In this document: positions 31,655-41,839 of the stretch, piece by piece
Layout: each line of letters opens with the position of its first letter
Position numbering within the stretch: position 1 is the stretch's first letter
NCBI GenBank assembly: GCA_902728285.1
Contig: CACVBU010000971.1
Location: forward strand, 1,133,614-1,197,613
Source: Clytia hemisphaerica
Lineage: Eukaryota; Cnidaria; Hydrozoa; Leptothecata; Clytiidae
DNA: 64,000 nucleotides
Direction of reading: 5' to 3'
Notes under the pieces: model-generated
The model's input: the letters and a program-made list of their open reading frames with translations, nothing else
Database searches by the model: none
What the model was told of the DNA's origin: nothing
Translations under genes and position numbers: made by a program

Positions 31655-31862
31655 ATAGTAAGGGGTCTTAAATACCGTCATACCGACAAAAATTTGGGTT
31701 AAATACCGTAAATACCGTCGGTGAAGGAAGCGTAATTACCTAATTACCGATACCGGTAGAAAATGAAATACCGTAATCCCGTAGTTTTTTTTCTGGTAAT
31801 ACCGATTTACCGGTGGAAAAAAGCCCCAATACCGTCGTACCGTAAAAGTGAAACCCCCCCTA
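31655..31862. repeat. TACCGT-rich element, copy 2
   Basis: Begins TAAGGGGTCTTAAATACCGT, contains at least nine TACCG motifs, and ends GTAAAAGTGAAACCCCCCCT. Probably a diverged member of the same family as 30893-31152. Between them, and from 31863 to 32440, no coding segment is supported. Confidence 0.55.
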
Positions 31863-32445
31863 TAGTACTCTGAATTTGAGTGAATGTCTATGTTCATTAA
31901 AATGGAGCGTGGTGGTAGGCAATGTCCTGTTATATTTACTTGTTAAAGAGTTGCGACAAAGAAATTGCTTCTGTTAGCACGAGCATACCTTTTTTTGTTC
32001 TTACAAACCTTGTTTTACAAGGTCAATATTTACAAGAGTTTGTCTAAAAAAGAAAACAGATGGTTTACGAGGTTAAGCCTTGCAAAGTTTGTTCAGTTTG
32101 TTACGCCAAGAATTTCTTGTCCAAGCCGTTTTCCTGAAATAATAAAATCAAGGGCAAGGAACATTGTAAGTAAGACAATTCTAATTCCCTTGAGGAGTAG
32201 TTCCTCTGTTCTGGAGTTTCTAAAAACACAAGAAAATCGCTTCAGAAATTTTCAGGCTTCAGAAGTAAACAATAAACGTAATAAAAAATCTGTATCAAAT
32301 AAAACATAAGAAAAAGTCATTTCTCTATCAAGAGTTTTGTGAAGACCTGTCAGATCGTGATAAGTTTTCTAGATATATCCAAAAGAATTATATCAAAAAA
32401 ATGTTTCTACACAATCCTTAATTATCCGGAACAATTAGTCCGAAT

Positions 32446-33583
32446 TCAAGCTTTAACTTCGTTTTCATTAATCGCCGTGTCTTTTCCCTTAAGTAAAATT
32501 TGTTTCTTTCTTGACGGTCTGCCTCTTACGAAAAAAACAGGGGGGGAACGAACATGATAAAAGGTATTTTGCTTTTCAAGTGTCGATTTCAGTTCATTTC
32601 GCTTGTTCCTGTAACACCTGATGTTTTTACCTTTTAAAACCACGTTGGCCGGATAAGGTGGTGGTGGATCTGAAGGCAGCTTTCGGAACTGTTCACCACA
32701 TCCATAACAAACAGTCGTCCGCTCATTCATCCAGACGAGACTCAACTTGTCTTCAGATGCTTCACGGGGATGTTGTCGAGAAAAATCAGGATCCCTCATT
32801 TGATCAACTTGTCTGTCGACAGGAGCCTTGCGTTTACGCGGTGTTTCATTTGGCTTTCGGCCCGCTTTGGTATAAGGGGCTGAACTGCATGTGTGGTGTT
32901 TGTGAATGATGACAATAGCATTGGTAGTTTGCTAATACGAAAGGCTGCGGCGATGGCATGGCTGCATATCCCTTCGTTTTTGAAGTTATGGCATTTACAC
33001 GTGAAACCATTTATGACACGAGTTAGGTTGGCTTTGGTTTGAAAAAGATATGACAATTTTTGTCGTAGGCGAGCCAGGGCATTGGACGATTCCATCTTTG
33101 CGTTGAAGGATTTCTCCAGACTTTTTCCACATTGGTGCCATGTATTGTGGTAGTCCAGTGGTCTCAAAGGAAGGAAAACCGGATTCCGTATCATCGTCAA
33201 TTACAATGAGTTGGGAGTTATGAGAAGGCAAAGCTTTCGACTAGGTTTTGGATGATGAATTAGCTTTAGATGATGCTGTGACAGTAGATGAGAATTGCGT
33301 AGATCTGGATGATGATTCCATAACTTTGGACGATGGAATGTCTTCTTCGGATGATACAATGTCATCAGTCATCTTCAGTAGGTGATGGGAAGGCGTGAGA
33401 CGATGGACCGGATATTTTGTGCGTTGTATCAATGATGTGCACTCTTTGATTTTGTTGGTCCAAAGGCTGTTTGCAATATATGTGCGGATCAAGACCGAAT
33501 TGAACCACTTCATTCGAGAGGGTGTATGGTCCCTCATTGATAATACTTCTATGCACGTTCCTTTGAACTCTTTCAACATAAGC
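32446..33583 (-). pseudogene. MULE-like transposase 3' exons: SWIM finger and C-terminal zinc segment
   Basis: Reading leftwards, the acceptor TTGTTCTCACAG precedes 33583. The exon encodes AYVERVQRNVHRSIINEGPY, VVQFGLDPHIYCKQ and QNQRVHIIDTTHKISGP, then a serine-rich tract, LEKSFNAKMESSNALARLRQ, and a SWIM finger GFTCKCHNFKNEGICSHAIA (C-x-C...C-x-H). After a one-base shift near 32798 comes a C-terminal segment TTVCYGCGEQFRKLPSDPPP, CYRNKRNELKSTL and a basic RGRPSRKK end. At least three frame changes are needed. Gene order (SWIM then Cys-pair segment) matches the remnant at 21.8-23.0 kb. The segment is the 3' part of the transposase of the 10-kb element. Confidence 0.75.
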
Positions 33584-33967
33584 CTGTGAGAACAATAGCA
33601 TTTTTATAATCGATTGGCTGTTCAAATAATTGATTTACTCTCACCTGGTCAGTTACTGTACATGAACAAGGGGGTCTAGATCCCGATTCTGAAACACAGT
33701 GCTGAAGGGGGTCCCTAACCACTCTAGTCTAGAGCAACCCCCTTCACAATTTAATGCTATATTCAGCACGACACTCATTTCCTCTAAAGGCCATGGCTCC
33801 CTAAAAGGAGCTGCCCGGGTTATCGGGTGAAGTATTTTGCTGACAAAAATCGAATCTAGTCATGTAAGGCAGTGTCAGGACGACGAGTAGAGTCATAAAG
33901 TCAATAAGCCAATTTTATAAACTATTGAGCTATTGCTCAATAAACAAGTGATACTTATACGGACCTA

Positions 33968-34315
33968 CTTTAATGGGATAAACTTTCGCGGGATTAAATT
34001 TCGCGGATTTGGTTGTCATCCGCGAAATTGAATCCCATTGGAAATTTGGAAGAGCCTCATCCGCGAAACATTTCTAAACAATGCTCAAAATATGTAAAAT
34101 AAATACTTTTTGAATGGTTACTTGCATCAAAGAAGCGCAAATAATGTGTATTTCAACAACCAACATGCATGATTTGACAGTAGAAGTAAAAAAACCGTGT
34201 AAATATTGCCACTCAATAGTGCCACACGCGAAATTAAGTCCCCGCGAAATTTTTGAATTTCGCGGTTAGGCTCAACCACTAAATTTAATCCCCGCGAAAG
34301 TTTATCCCATTAAAG
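33968..34315. mobile_element. 348-bp MITE, CTTTAATGGGATAAACTTTC ends, TA target
   Basis: Inverted ends begin CTTTAATGGGATAAACTTTC and continue GCGGG-ATTAAATTT; TA lies on both sides (33966-33967 and 34316-34317). The interior is rich in CGCGAAATT motifs. Isolated ends of the same type occur at 23212 and 59628-59648. Confidence 0.88.
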
Positions 34316-34694
34316 TACCTGTTTATGCATTTAACACATTTATAATTGATATCTACGTGACGTGACCATTAAACAATCATTCAGAACACAAATAGTGACG
34401 ATCTTTTAAAATTAGTCGTTTGTTTCTTATAAAAAAATGTTTAGAAACCAAAATTTCATGTTCTTGAAATATTCTTTCATATTATGATTATTTTTTTACA
34501 AAAAACCTGCTTGAGCGATCTTTTACCTACTTTCATGCAAATAATCTGAAAAAACAATGATCCAATATTTCACAAATTCCAAAAAAAACCGTTTTTTAGC
34601 CGTTTTTTGGCCCAAATTTGCCCAAAAACATTTTTTTCGAAAATCGGGCTCTGTCACATTCGAGGGTTTATAGTTATGCATCTTTGCGCAAAAA

Positions 34695-35850
34695 AAAAAC
34701 ACAGAAGAATTAGGGCAAAAGGAATTAGCCCTGATTGGAGTAAATAGGTTCAAGATAAAAAAATTTCAAATCAATTAGCGGGGGGATACTTATTAGGCAC
34801 CCAAGAGTAGTGTGCAGGAGGGGTCTGAGTCCTAATGTGTATCCCACATATTATAATTTCTTTGAAGTCGCAATATTTACATCAATGGTCAGCTAGTTAT
34901 TCAAAACCAAAAACATTGAAAGTCACATTAAAATTATGAAAAAAAAAGAAGTTTATAAAAACGGCACCACAGGCGAAAACTTTGCTATTTACACTTTCTT
35001 TTTTGCTGGCCCATACCAAATATCTAATTCAATATAGAATATCATGACACATACTATTTTTACTATTCTATACGGAACTATTTTGCACTGTCTCCTGAGC
35101 CAAACATAACGTTAAAGCGAACTGGTCTGCTTTTTGTAAAGATTATCTTCGTCTCCACTGAAATTAGATAGTCAAATTAGAGAGATGGAAAAAAATGACA
35201 AGAAAGTGAAACCTTAGAAAATCTTAAAGAAAAGATTCAAAAAACATTTAAAAGCCTATGGACAGCCCTTTTTTGAGCTAGAATTCGTTTTGGAAAATGA
35301 GGAATGACAATAAGTAATAAAATTATATTGGCGAAAGCATGAAAAAACCATCTCTGGACATTATGCTAAAGACTTTAAAAAGGGACGTTCTCTTTACAGC
35401 AATTACAGCCCTCTCTTTTTTGGTACCCCTGGATAATACTGGTCGCGAGGCATGTCCCCCTTACCCCTGTCACCATGACTGAAAAAAAAAAACACAAAAA
35501 ATGCAGCCAGACCAAACTTAAAATTATTTTCAGTTACCTGTCGACATCAGCTTCCTAATTTTTTTCTTTCTTGGAGTCTTTGGCTTCTTCTTCTTCGTTG
35601 TCTGACAGCATTACAACCATAATCTAAAGAGTAAATTTTTTTATTAAAATGTCTCCGATTTCATTCATTTTTCATGGTATGTAAGTCTAATGACGTATGG
35701 GAATGAATGAAGAATGATCGGAAACTTAGTAGCACATATTTGTTGGAATTTCACCTAGTTCTACAGAGGTCTAGGGGGGGTAAGGTATCTATTTTAGATC
35801 AATGCAATAAATTGTGAAAAATCTTTTTAAAAAAAAGGTTAATTTATAGG
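34695..35850. repeat. 1.15-kb direct repeat, copy 1
   Basis: From ACAGAAGAATTAGGGCAAAA to about TATAGGACCTC, this segment is copied in the same orientation at 37838-39003 with roughly 95% identity and small indels. It includes a small acidic minus-strand exon candidate. Confidence 0.9.
35595..35625 (-). other. Acidic exon candidate, one of three homologous copies
   Basis: The minus strand encodes VVMLSDNEEEEAKDS. Related stretches occur at about 38725-38755 (ILSDNEEEEPK-like) and 39305-39335 (VVILSDDEEDEPKT). Two belong to the 1.15-kb direct repeats; the third lies just upstream (on the minus strand) of copy 2. They may be alternative copies of one linker exon. Confidence 0.4.
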
Positions 35851-36084
35851 ACCTCCACCGGGGTAGGTCCAAAAATTCCGGTATTACATTAAGTGTATTA
35901 ATTTTGGCGGATTTGGTAAAATCATCAAATTAAATACTAAAAATTTGAGGAAAGATCCCCTGTTGCAACATGCAAGCAAAATAAACCCGCTAATTTGCCA
36001 TTGTTTGAAAGCTTTTTACTACAGCCCTAGTTTCGCACATTTTTGCATAGTAAGATTTTCGCAACAAGGATGAGATTAAAACCT

Positions 36085-36765
36085 TTACGTGAAAATCAAA
36101 ATAATTAGCAAATAGACAAAAAAGATACAAACCTTTACTTTCGAAGATTCATCTCCAAATATTTCAACTAAGTAATCGCTATGAGATGTTATACCAAGAT
36201 CGGTCAGTTTCTTTTTGATATTTCCATTAACATATCTTTTGCAGGCAAGGATTCTACCGATGGGGAATGGCTTCATAAACCCGTTGTCGATGGATTTATC
36301 TCTATCGGAGCCGACAGCGAGAATTTCTTTCATTTTGGGATTTGAACTCTGCAACAGGGTCTGGATCAACAAGTAAATCTCCTCTTTGTAGCGATCTTTG
36401 ATAATACCACGCAATGTGGGGAGTGAGGCCATACTTTTGTGGTTGAACAGACCTCCAGACTCCTCAAAAAGACGATCGTAATGAATGCTTGGTCCTGTCG
36501 CGTTTCCTCTAACTGCGTCAGCTGCAGATTCCTTTGTACTTTCGAAGATTCATCTCCAAATATTTCAACTAAGTCATCGCTATGAGATGTTATTCCAAGA
36601 TCGGTCAGTTTCTTTTTGATATTTCCATTAACATATCTTTTGCAGGCAATGATTCTACCGATGGGGAATGGCTTCATAAACCCGTTGTCGATGGATTTAT
36701 CTCTATCGGAGCCGACAGCGAGAATTTCTTTCATTTTGGGATTTGAACTCTGCAACAGGGTCTGG
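36085..36765 (-). pseudogene. MULE-like transposase core exon, tandemly duplicated
   Basis: On the minus strand, 36765-36536 and 36360-36130 both encode NPKMKEILAVGSDRDKSIDN, GFMKPFPIGRI-ACKRYVNG, NIKKKLTDLGITSHSD and LVEIFGDESSKV. The AVG[ST]D-x-[ED]K pattern followed by an F-P-x-x-x-x-x-C-x-x-[HY] and N-x-K-x-KL-x-x-LGI block is the middle part of the MULE DDE domain, with the aspartate in GSD as a catalytic residue. Where related proteins have C-x-x-H, both copies have C-x-x-Y. Between the copies lies a third piece (FNHKSMASLPTLRGIIKDRY). The 36430-36535 link is open only in another frame. A donor-like GTTTGT follows the left copy. This is the upstream half of the gene whose SWIM part lies at 32.4-33.6 kb. 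Confidence 0.7.
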
Positions 36766-37837
36766 AATTACCATGGAAAAGAATATCAAAATCCTTTTCC
36801 TTTCCTTCAAATTGTATTGCAACAATCGATGGGAAAGAGTCCATCTTGTTTCGTATATCACTTCTTACAAAGCTTTCAGACTATCGATAGAATGTGTAGA
36901 AGAGAACGACCGGGAAAGATTCTATCCCTTGCTAGTTGCTGCGTCTGAGAGCCGTAGAGTGAATTTCCTCCTCGTCATCAAAGGTTGTCAATAGGTTGTA
37001 GGAGTACCATTGTCTTATTGCACCATGTCATGGCTAAATGTCCTCTGGATTTTTTCAGAGCTGCGGGTTAAATGAAAATTGCATTTTTCTGGCATCTGAT
37101 GGGTACTTCGTTGATTATCGAATTACATTCAGGGTCCATGGCTTGTAGTTCTGCGTTAGTAGGATTGATTTTGGTATCCAAGTATGGCAAATCCCCAAAA
37201 TACAATATTCTAAAAAAAAAAAATGCATGAAAAACAATCCTAAAAATTTAGGGGAGGTACAGCCGCAGGGTACTAAGTACTAACTTGATTTTTGGAACAA
37301 ATTGGCTATAGGTACAAGCACCGTTGTGTCTTTTTTAAGAAAAAGGGACCCTATCTAACACTAAGTACTTCTTTTAATTATCAAGAAAAGAAGGGACACC
37401 ACCTTTGAGACTTTCCCCAAGAGTCCAACTCGCAACTCTTGGTTGTTAGGGACAATTCAAAAAATATTTACCCTTAAAATTAATGAAAATTGCAAATTTA
37501 AAATCAAAGAAATATTATATAATTGAAAAACGTATTGTCTAAAATAAAACCACTAAATAAAAGAATTTTAATCAAAGAATCTGTACCTTTTCTCTCCTTG
37601 GTTTGGTTCAATCTCTTCCTTCAAAATGAACTCTTTAACATCTTCGATCTTTGGTTCTAGAATGAAGATAATCCACGATAATACAGGAGACTGATTGGAA
37701 GTCACGTAAAATGGTCTCATTTTCATTTTATTTTTCTGTCAGTGAAAGCTCCTTTCGTAACTCCTGGGTACCAAATGAACGGGAGATTGGAATAAAAATG
37801 TTCTGGGTGGAAAACGTTTTGGAAAGAAGGCTAAAAC

Positions 37838-39003
37838 AGAAGAATTAGGGCAAAAGGAATAAGCCCTGATTGGAGTAAGAAGGTTCAAGATAAAAAAATT
37901 TCAAATCAATTAGCGGGGGGATACTTATTAGTGTCCTAATGTGTATCCCACATATTATAACTTCTTTGAAGTCGCAATATTTACATCAATGGTCAGCCAG
38001 TCATTCAAAACCAAAAACATTGAAAGTCACATTAAAATTATGAAAAAAAAAGAAGTTTAAAAAAACGGCACCACATGCGAAAACTTTGCTATTTACACTT
38101 TCTTTTTTGCTGGCTCATACCAAATATCTAATTCAATATAGAATATCATGACACATACTATTTTTACCTATTTCTATACAGGAACTATATTTTGCACTGT
38201 CGTCTCTGAGCTAAAAACATACCGTTAAAGCGAACTGGGTCTGCTTCCGTTTTGTAAAGATTATCTTCGTCTCCACTTGAAATTAGATAGCCAAAATCTA
38301 GGAGAGATGGACGAAAAATGACACTAGAAAAGTGAAACCTTAGAAAATCTTAAAGAAAAGATTCAAAAAACATTTAAAAGCCAATGGAAAGCCCTTTTTT
38401 GAGCTAGAATTCGTTTTGGAAAATGAGGAATGACAATAAGTAATAAAATTATATTGGCGAAAACATGAAAAAACCATTTCTGGACATTATGCTAAAGACT
38501 TTAAAAAGGGACGTTCTCTTTACAGCAATTACAGCCCTCTCTTTTTTGGCACCCCCTTGATAATACTGTCGCTGAGAGCACTGTCCCCCTTACCCCTGTC
38601 CCCATGCTACTGAAAAAAAAAACACAAAAAATGCAGGCCCAGACCTAAACTTAAAATTATTTTTCAGTTACCTGTCGATACATTCAGCTTCCTTAATTTT
38701 TTCTGTCTTGGAGTCTTTGGCTCTTCTTCTTCGTTGTCTGACAGAATTACAACATAATTTAAAGAGTAAATTTTCTTTATTAAAATGTCTCCCGATTTCA
38801 TTCATTTTTCATGGTATGTAAGTCTAATGACAGTTATGGATGAATGAATGAAGAATGATCGGCAAAACTTCTGTCAGCCACATATTTGTTGGAATTTCAC
38901 CTAGTTCTACAGAGGTCTAGGGAGGGGTAAAAGGTATCTATTTTTAGATCAATGCAATAAAATGTGAAAAATCTTTTAAAAAATTATTAAATCTAGGACC
39001 TCT
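37838..39003. repeat. 1.15-kb direct repeat, copy 2
   Basis: Partner of 34695-35850. The two copies bracket the transposase core exons at 36.1-36.8 kb, so they could be the footprint of a segmental duplication within the element. Confidence 0.9.
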
Positions 39004-39029
39004 AAACCAGTCTAAAAAAGCATGCGAGG

Positions 39030-39180
39030 CTTGAGGCCAAAAACAAAAGTGGGAGGTGGCCTCCTGCCTCCACTTTCACTTTCAGCCTCCCACCTCTCAC
39101 TTTAATTTTTAACCTCTCGCCACCTACTGTTGTTTGCACCCTCCTGCCTCCCGGTTCAGCATCCTGCCTCCCACTTTTCC
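39030..39180. repeat. CCTCC-CACTT minisatellite
   Basis: About eight short degenerate units of the type GCCTCCCACTTTC and CCTCCTGCCTCC. It produces an artificial open frame on the minus strand. Confidence 0.6.
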
Positions 39181-39702
39181 AGTATGTCTCTGAGGAAAAC
39201 AAAACGCTTCTTTTCTCTAACTGTCATATTAATTTAATGTTTTCACACCTGTTGAAACATTGTGCTTCCTTAAATTTTTCTGTGTTACAGTCTTTGGTTC
39301 ATCTTCTTCGTCATCGGACAATATTACAACAAAGTCTAAAAGGAGAGATTTGGTTTTACACTAATTATCACAAAATCAAAAATCACAAAATTAAAAGAGC
39401 GCCATCCACAGCATCACGAAAACCCCAGAGGGGGCTCATGAAGTTTCCTGAGACCCTCCCTTTACCTTAGCCTACAGCTACAGCTAAAATATTCAGTTGA
39501 ACTACAACTTCATTGACAAAAAAAAATATATTCATCCCATCAAAGGAAATGAACACAACTATATTTGTAAGAAATAATTTTTTAGATAGAGATCAGCTTG
39601 ATGCAAAACTTCAGAAAAATTAGATATGTCAATCTCAAGAAAAGTTAATATAACATATAATAAAAGAATTGAAAAATAAAATTTTTGATAAAAGAAAAGT
39701 TT

Positions 39703-40003
39703 TAGCCTCGTATTTGGGTTAAACCTTGTGACAATAATGCCCTTTAAATGAAAATTTTTGAAAAATGAAAAAAAATCTCCAAAATATTCACCCAAGGAAC
39801 AAGTGTGCAAAATTTCAGCCGAATCAGACCATTTTTTAAATCTCCAGAATGCCCCGAAGTTTTTAGCATCGTTGAGGCTAAAACTTGTGACCATGCCCCT
39901 AAAAAATGAAAGAAAAACCCCCAGGGATTTACCCAAGGAACAAGTGTGAAAATGTCAGCCGAATCAGGTCATTTTTGAAGACTCCAGCCTGCCCTAAAGC
40001 TTT
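39703..40003 (+). repeat. Two-unit tandem repeat, about 150 bp
   Basis: Both units contain AAACCTTGTGAC/AAACTTGTGACC, CCCAAGGAACAAGTGTG and CAGCCGAATCAG. A diverged inverted relative is visible near 54770-54815 (TTTGCACACTTGATCCTTGG). Confidence 0.75.
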
Positions 40004-40297
40004 GAGGTGACAGACTGAGATACAGACATTCTCAGATTCTAGCTCAACTGAAGTTGAGAACTAAATAGATCAAATTTTTACTAAAACCTTATGAACACAA
40101 ATAGACACACAACATAAACTTAGATTTATAATAAACCCATCTAGTACCCTAATCAATTTACCCCTGGCCTCTCTGTCTTAAAATACATGATTCCTACCTG
40201 CCTGCCTGCCTGCAAGCTATGACTGTGAGGCTTTGTTTTGTAACTGTAGGAATAAATAAAAATAACACTCAGTAGTTACAAATAAAACAGCACTTAC

Positions 40298-40592
40298 TTT
40301 TTCCAATTCCAGTCATACTGAATGACTGCAGATCTTCGTGATTCAAGTTGAAAATGACTACGCGACCACCAACCAACCATACAACCACGTGTGAAAAATA
40401 TTTTTTCATCATTTGTTTTTTTTCGTCTTGATCGCCCAAATATTTTGAGCAACTGAGAAAAATATTCGCACGCTCATTTGTAAAAAACCTCCACGAAGGA
40501 GGTAGTCTGCAAAATGTTTGAGATGATGAAAACAACGTAGAGAAAAAAACAAATGCAGCAACGAAATAATGAAATGTACTTTTTTGCTCCAA
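40298..40592 (-). CDS. Possible 5' exon of the 10-kb element's gene
   Basis: Open on the minus strand from about 40592 to a consensus donor GTAAGT (complement of 40292-40297). It encodes FHYFVAAFVFFSTLF, PPSWRFFTNERANIFLS and VVWLVGGRVVIFNLNHEDLQ. No clear ATG begins the frame; the first in-frame ATG pair lies near 40411-40416. Its place next to the right terminus, on the same strand as the transposase exons, makes it a candidate first exon, but no domain supports it. Confidence 0.3.
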
Positions 40593-40721
40593 AAAACTAA
40601 TTCTTTTTCAAGAGAAACGTTATTTCACTCGTTTGAAGTCTAAATTTGGTTGACTTATTCAAGAAATCATTTATTTTCCTTATTTCATGGTATTTCATGG
40701 TATTTATTAGTAAGTATTAGG

Positions 40722-40765
40722 TAGTAAGTAGTAAGTAGTAGGTAGTAGGCGTTTTGTACTTGCCG
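40722..40765 (-). repeat. Right terminal inverted repeat of the 10-kb element
   Basis: The plus strand reads GTAGTAAGTAGTAGGTAGTA then GGCGTTTTGTACTTGCCG. Immediately inside, the GTAGTAAG motif continues and degrades. Confidence 0.88.
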
Positions 40766-40779
40766 ATGTTATGACAAGT

Positions 40780-41820
40780 TTTTATAGATTTCGTAGCATT
40801 TTGTTAACATTTTTAGAGATTAAAAAGCTTTTAAGATAATTTCCACAAGTTGTCTGCCATTAACTGTAATATGTCTGGGTTCGTTTGCACCTCAACTGTT
40901 TGGATTAAATCTCTTCATTAAACTTGCAAAATGACTCTTGAATTTAACTTCTTTGATCTGAAATCTACAGTCAAGTTGTGTATTTGGCTTGACTTTATTT
41001 TATTTATTATTCAATTTCAGCAAAGTTAAAATTGAAAATCAAAAGAAAAACTTATCATCAAACAAGACTGTTCCACATCAATAGTGGTCAAGGCACTACC
41101 CATGGCTGTTTCAAAACATTATGGTGAGACCTTATGCTTCTTCTGATACATTTTGAGGTAGCCCGTTTTTTTTCCTTTTATGGAGTGCATACGTTACTCG
41201 TGTTACTTAACTTTATTTCGTATCCACTTTCAGGTTCAATTGATTTGTCATCAAAGATGAGCATAAAGCTGTCGGTACATTGACAGACTGATACGGTACA
41301 TTGATAAGCTGATTTGCGAATTGTTTTGCTGTCAAGACTGGAAAACTAATTTGTTTTGTAAAAAATATTTTTCAGATTTGTTTAGATTACATTTTTTTTC
41401 GTGAGGATTTGAATATATTAATTGAAAGTTAATTCACTGTTTTATTCTCTTGTTAGTGGTTTCCTCTTGAGAAATATTTTGATCATAAAATCGTGAAAAA
41501 ACAAGTCACTATGAACACATGCATCAATTTTCGGTTCAGTATTTTAGAATTTTCGAGCAAATAAAGTTAAGGATAATTCTTATTGCTTCTCTTGATTTTG
41601 CTATTTCAATTAAGCTTGTAATGTCTATCTTTTATCGTTCAGCTAGAAATAAAATATAAAAAATGATTGATGATTATTCATGATTTGGGAATCCTGCTGA
41701 TTGGCCAAGGCAAACATTTAATGATTGGATAAAATTTGTGGATTTTTGGTAAGAATTTTGTCCATGGTCTTTCTTCTTGCTGGTCGACCTAAACAGTGAC
41801 ATTTTAAATCTATCAATTTT
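40780..41820. other. Gene-free stretch right of the 10-kb element
   Basis: AT-rich host sequence. No repeat or coding segment could be supported. Confidence 0.5.
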
Positions 41821-41839
41821 ATTTTCATATAGGCTTTTT

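Larger units (their letters stand above)
30697..40775. mobile_element. 10.06-kb MULE-like transposon with 10-bp target-site duplications
   Basis: The element body is 30707-40765. Perfect 10-bp repeats ATGTTATGAC flank it (30697-30706 and 40766-40775). The left terminus CGGCAAGTACAAAACGCCTA and following CTACTTACTACTTACTAC recur as the reverse complement at the right end, giving about 44-bp terminal inverted repeats partly made of TTACTAC units. A 9-11-bp duplication is diagnostic of Mutator-like transposition, and the element carries minus-strand MULE-type transposase exons (36.1-36.8 kb and 32.4-33.6 kb). The interior also holds a TA-flanked MITE, two related TACCGT-rich elements and a 1.15-kb direct repeat, so it has grown or decayed considerably since insertion. 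Confidence 0.88.

Noticed and set aside
39002-39202. 66-codon minus-strand frame with GGRRVQTTV-type repeats
   Set aside because: Translation of a CCTCC minisatellite.
29797-40003. Short direct repeats as a CRISPR-like array
   Set aside because: No regular repeat-spacer pattern; the window is eukaryotic and the repeats are tandem or satellite types.
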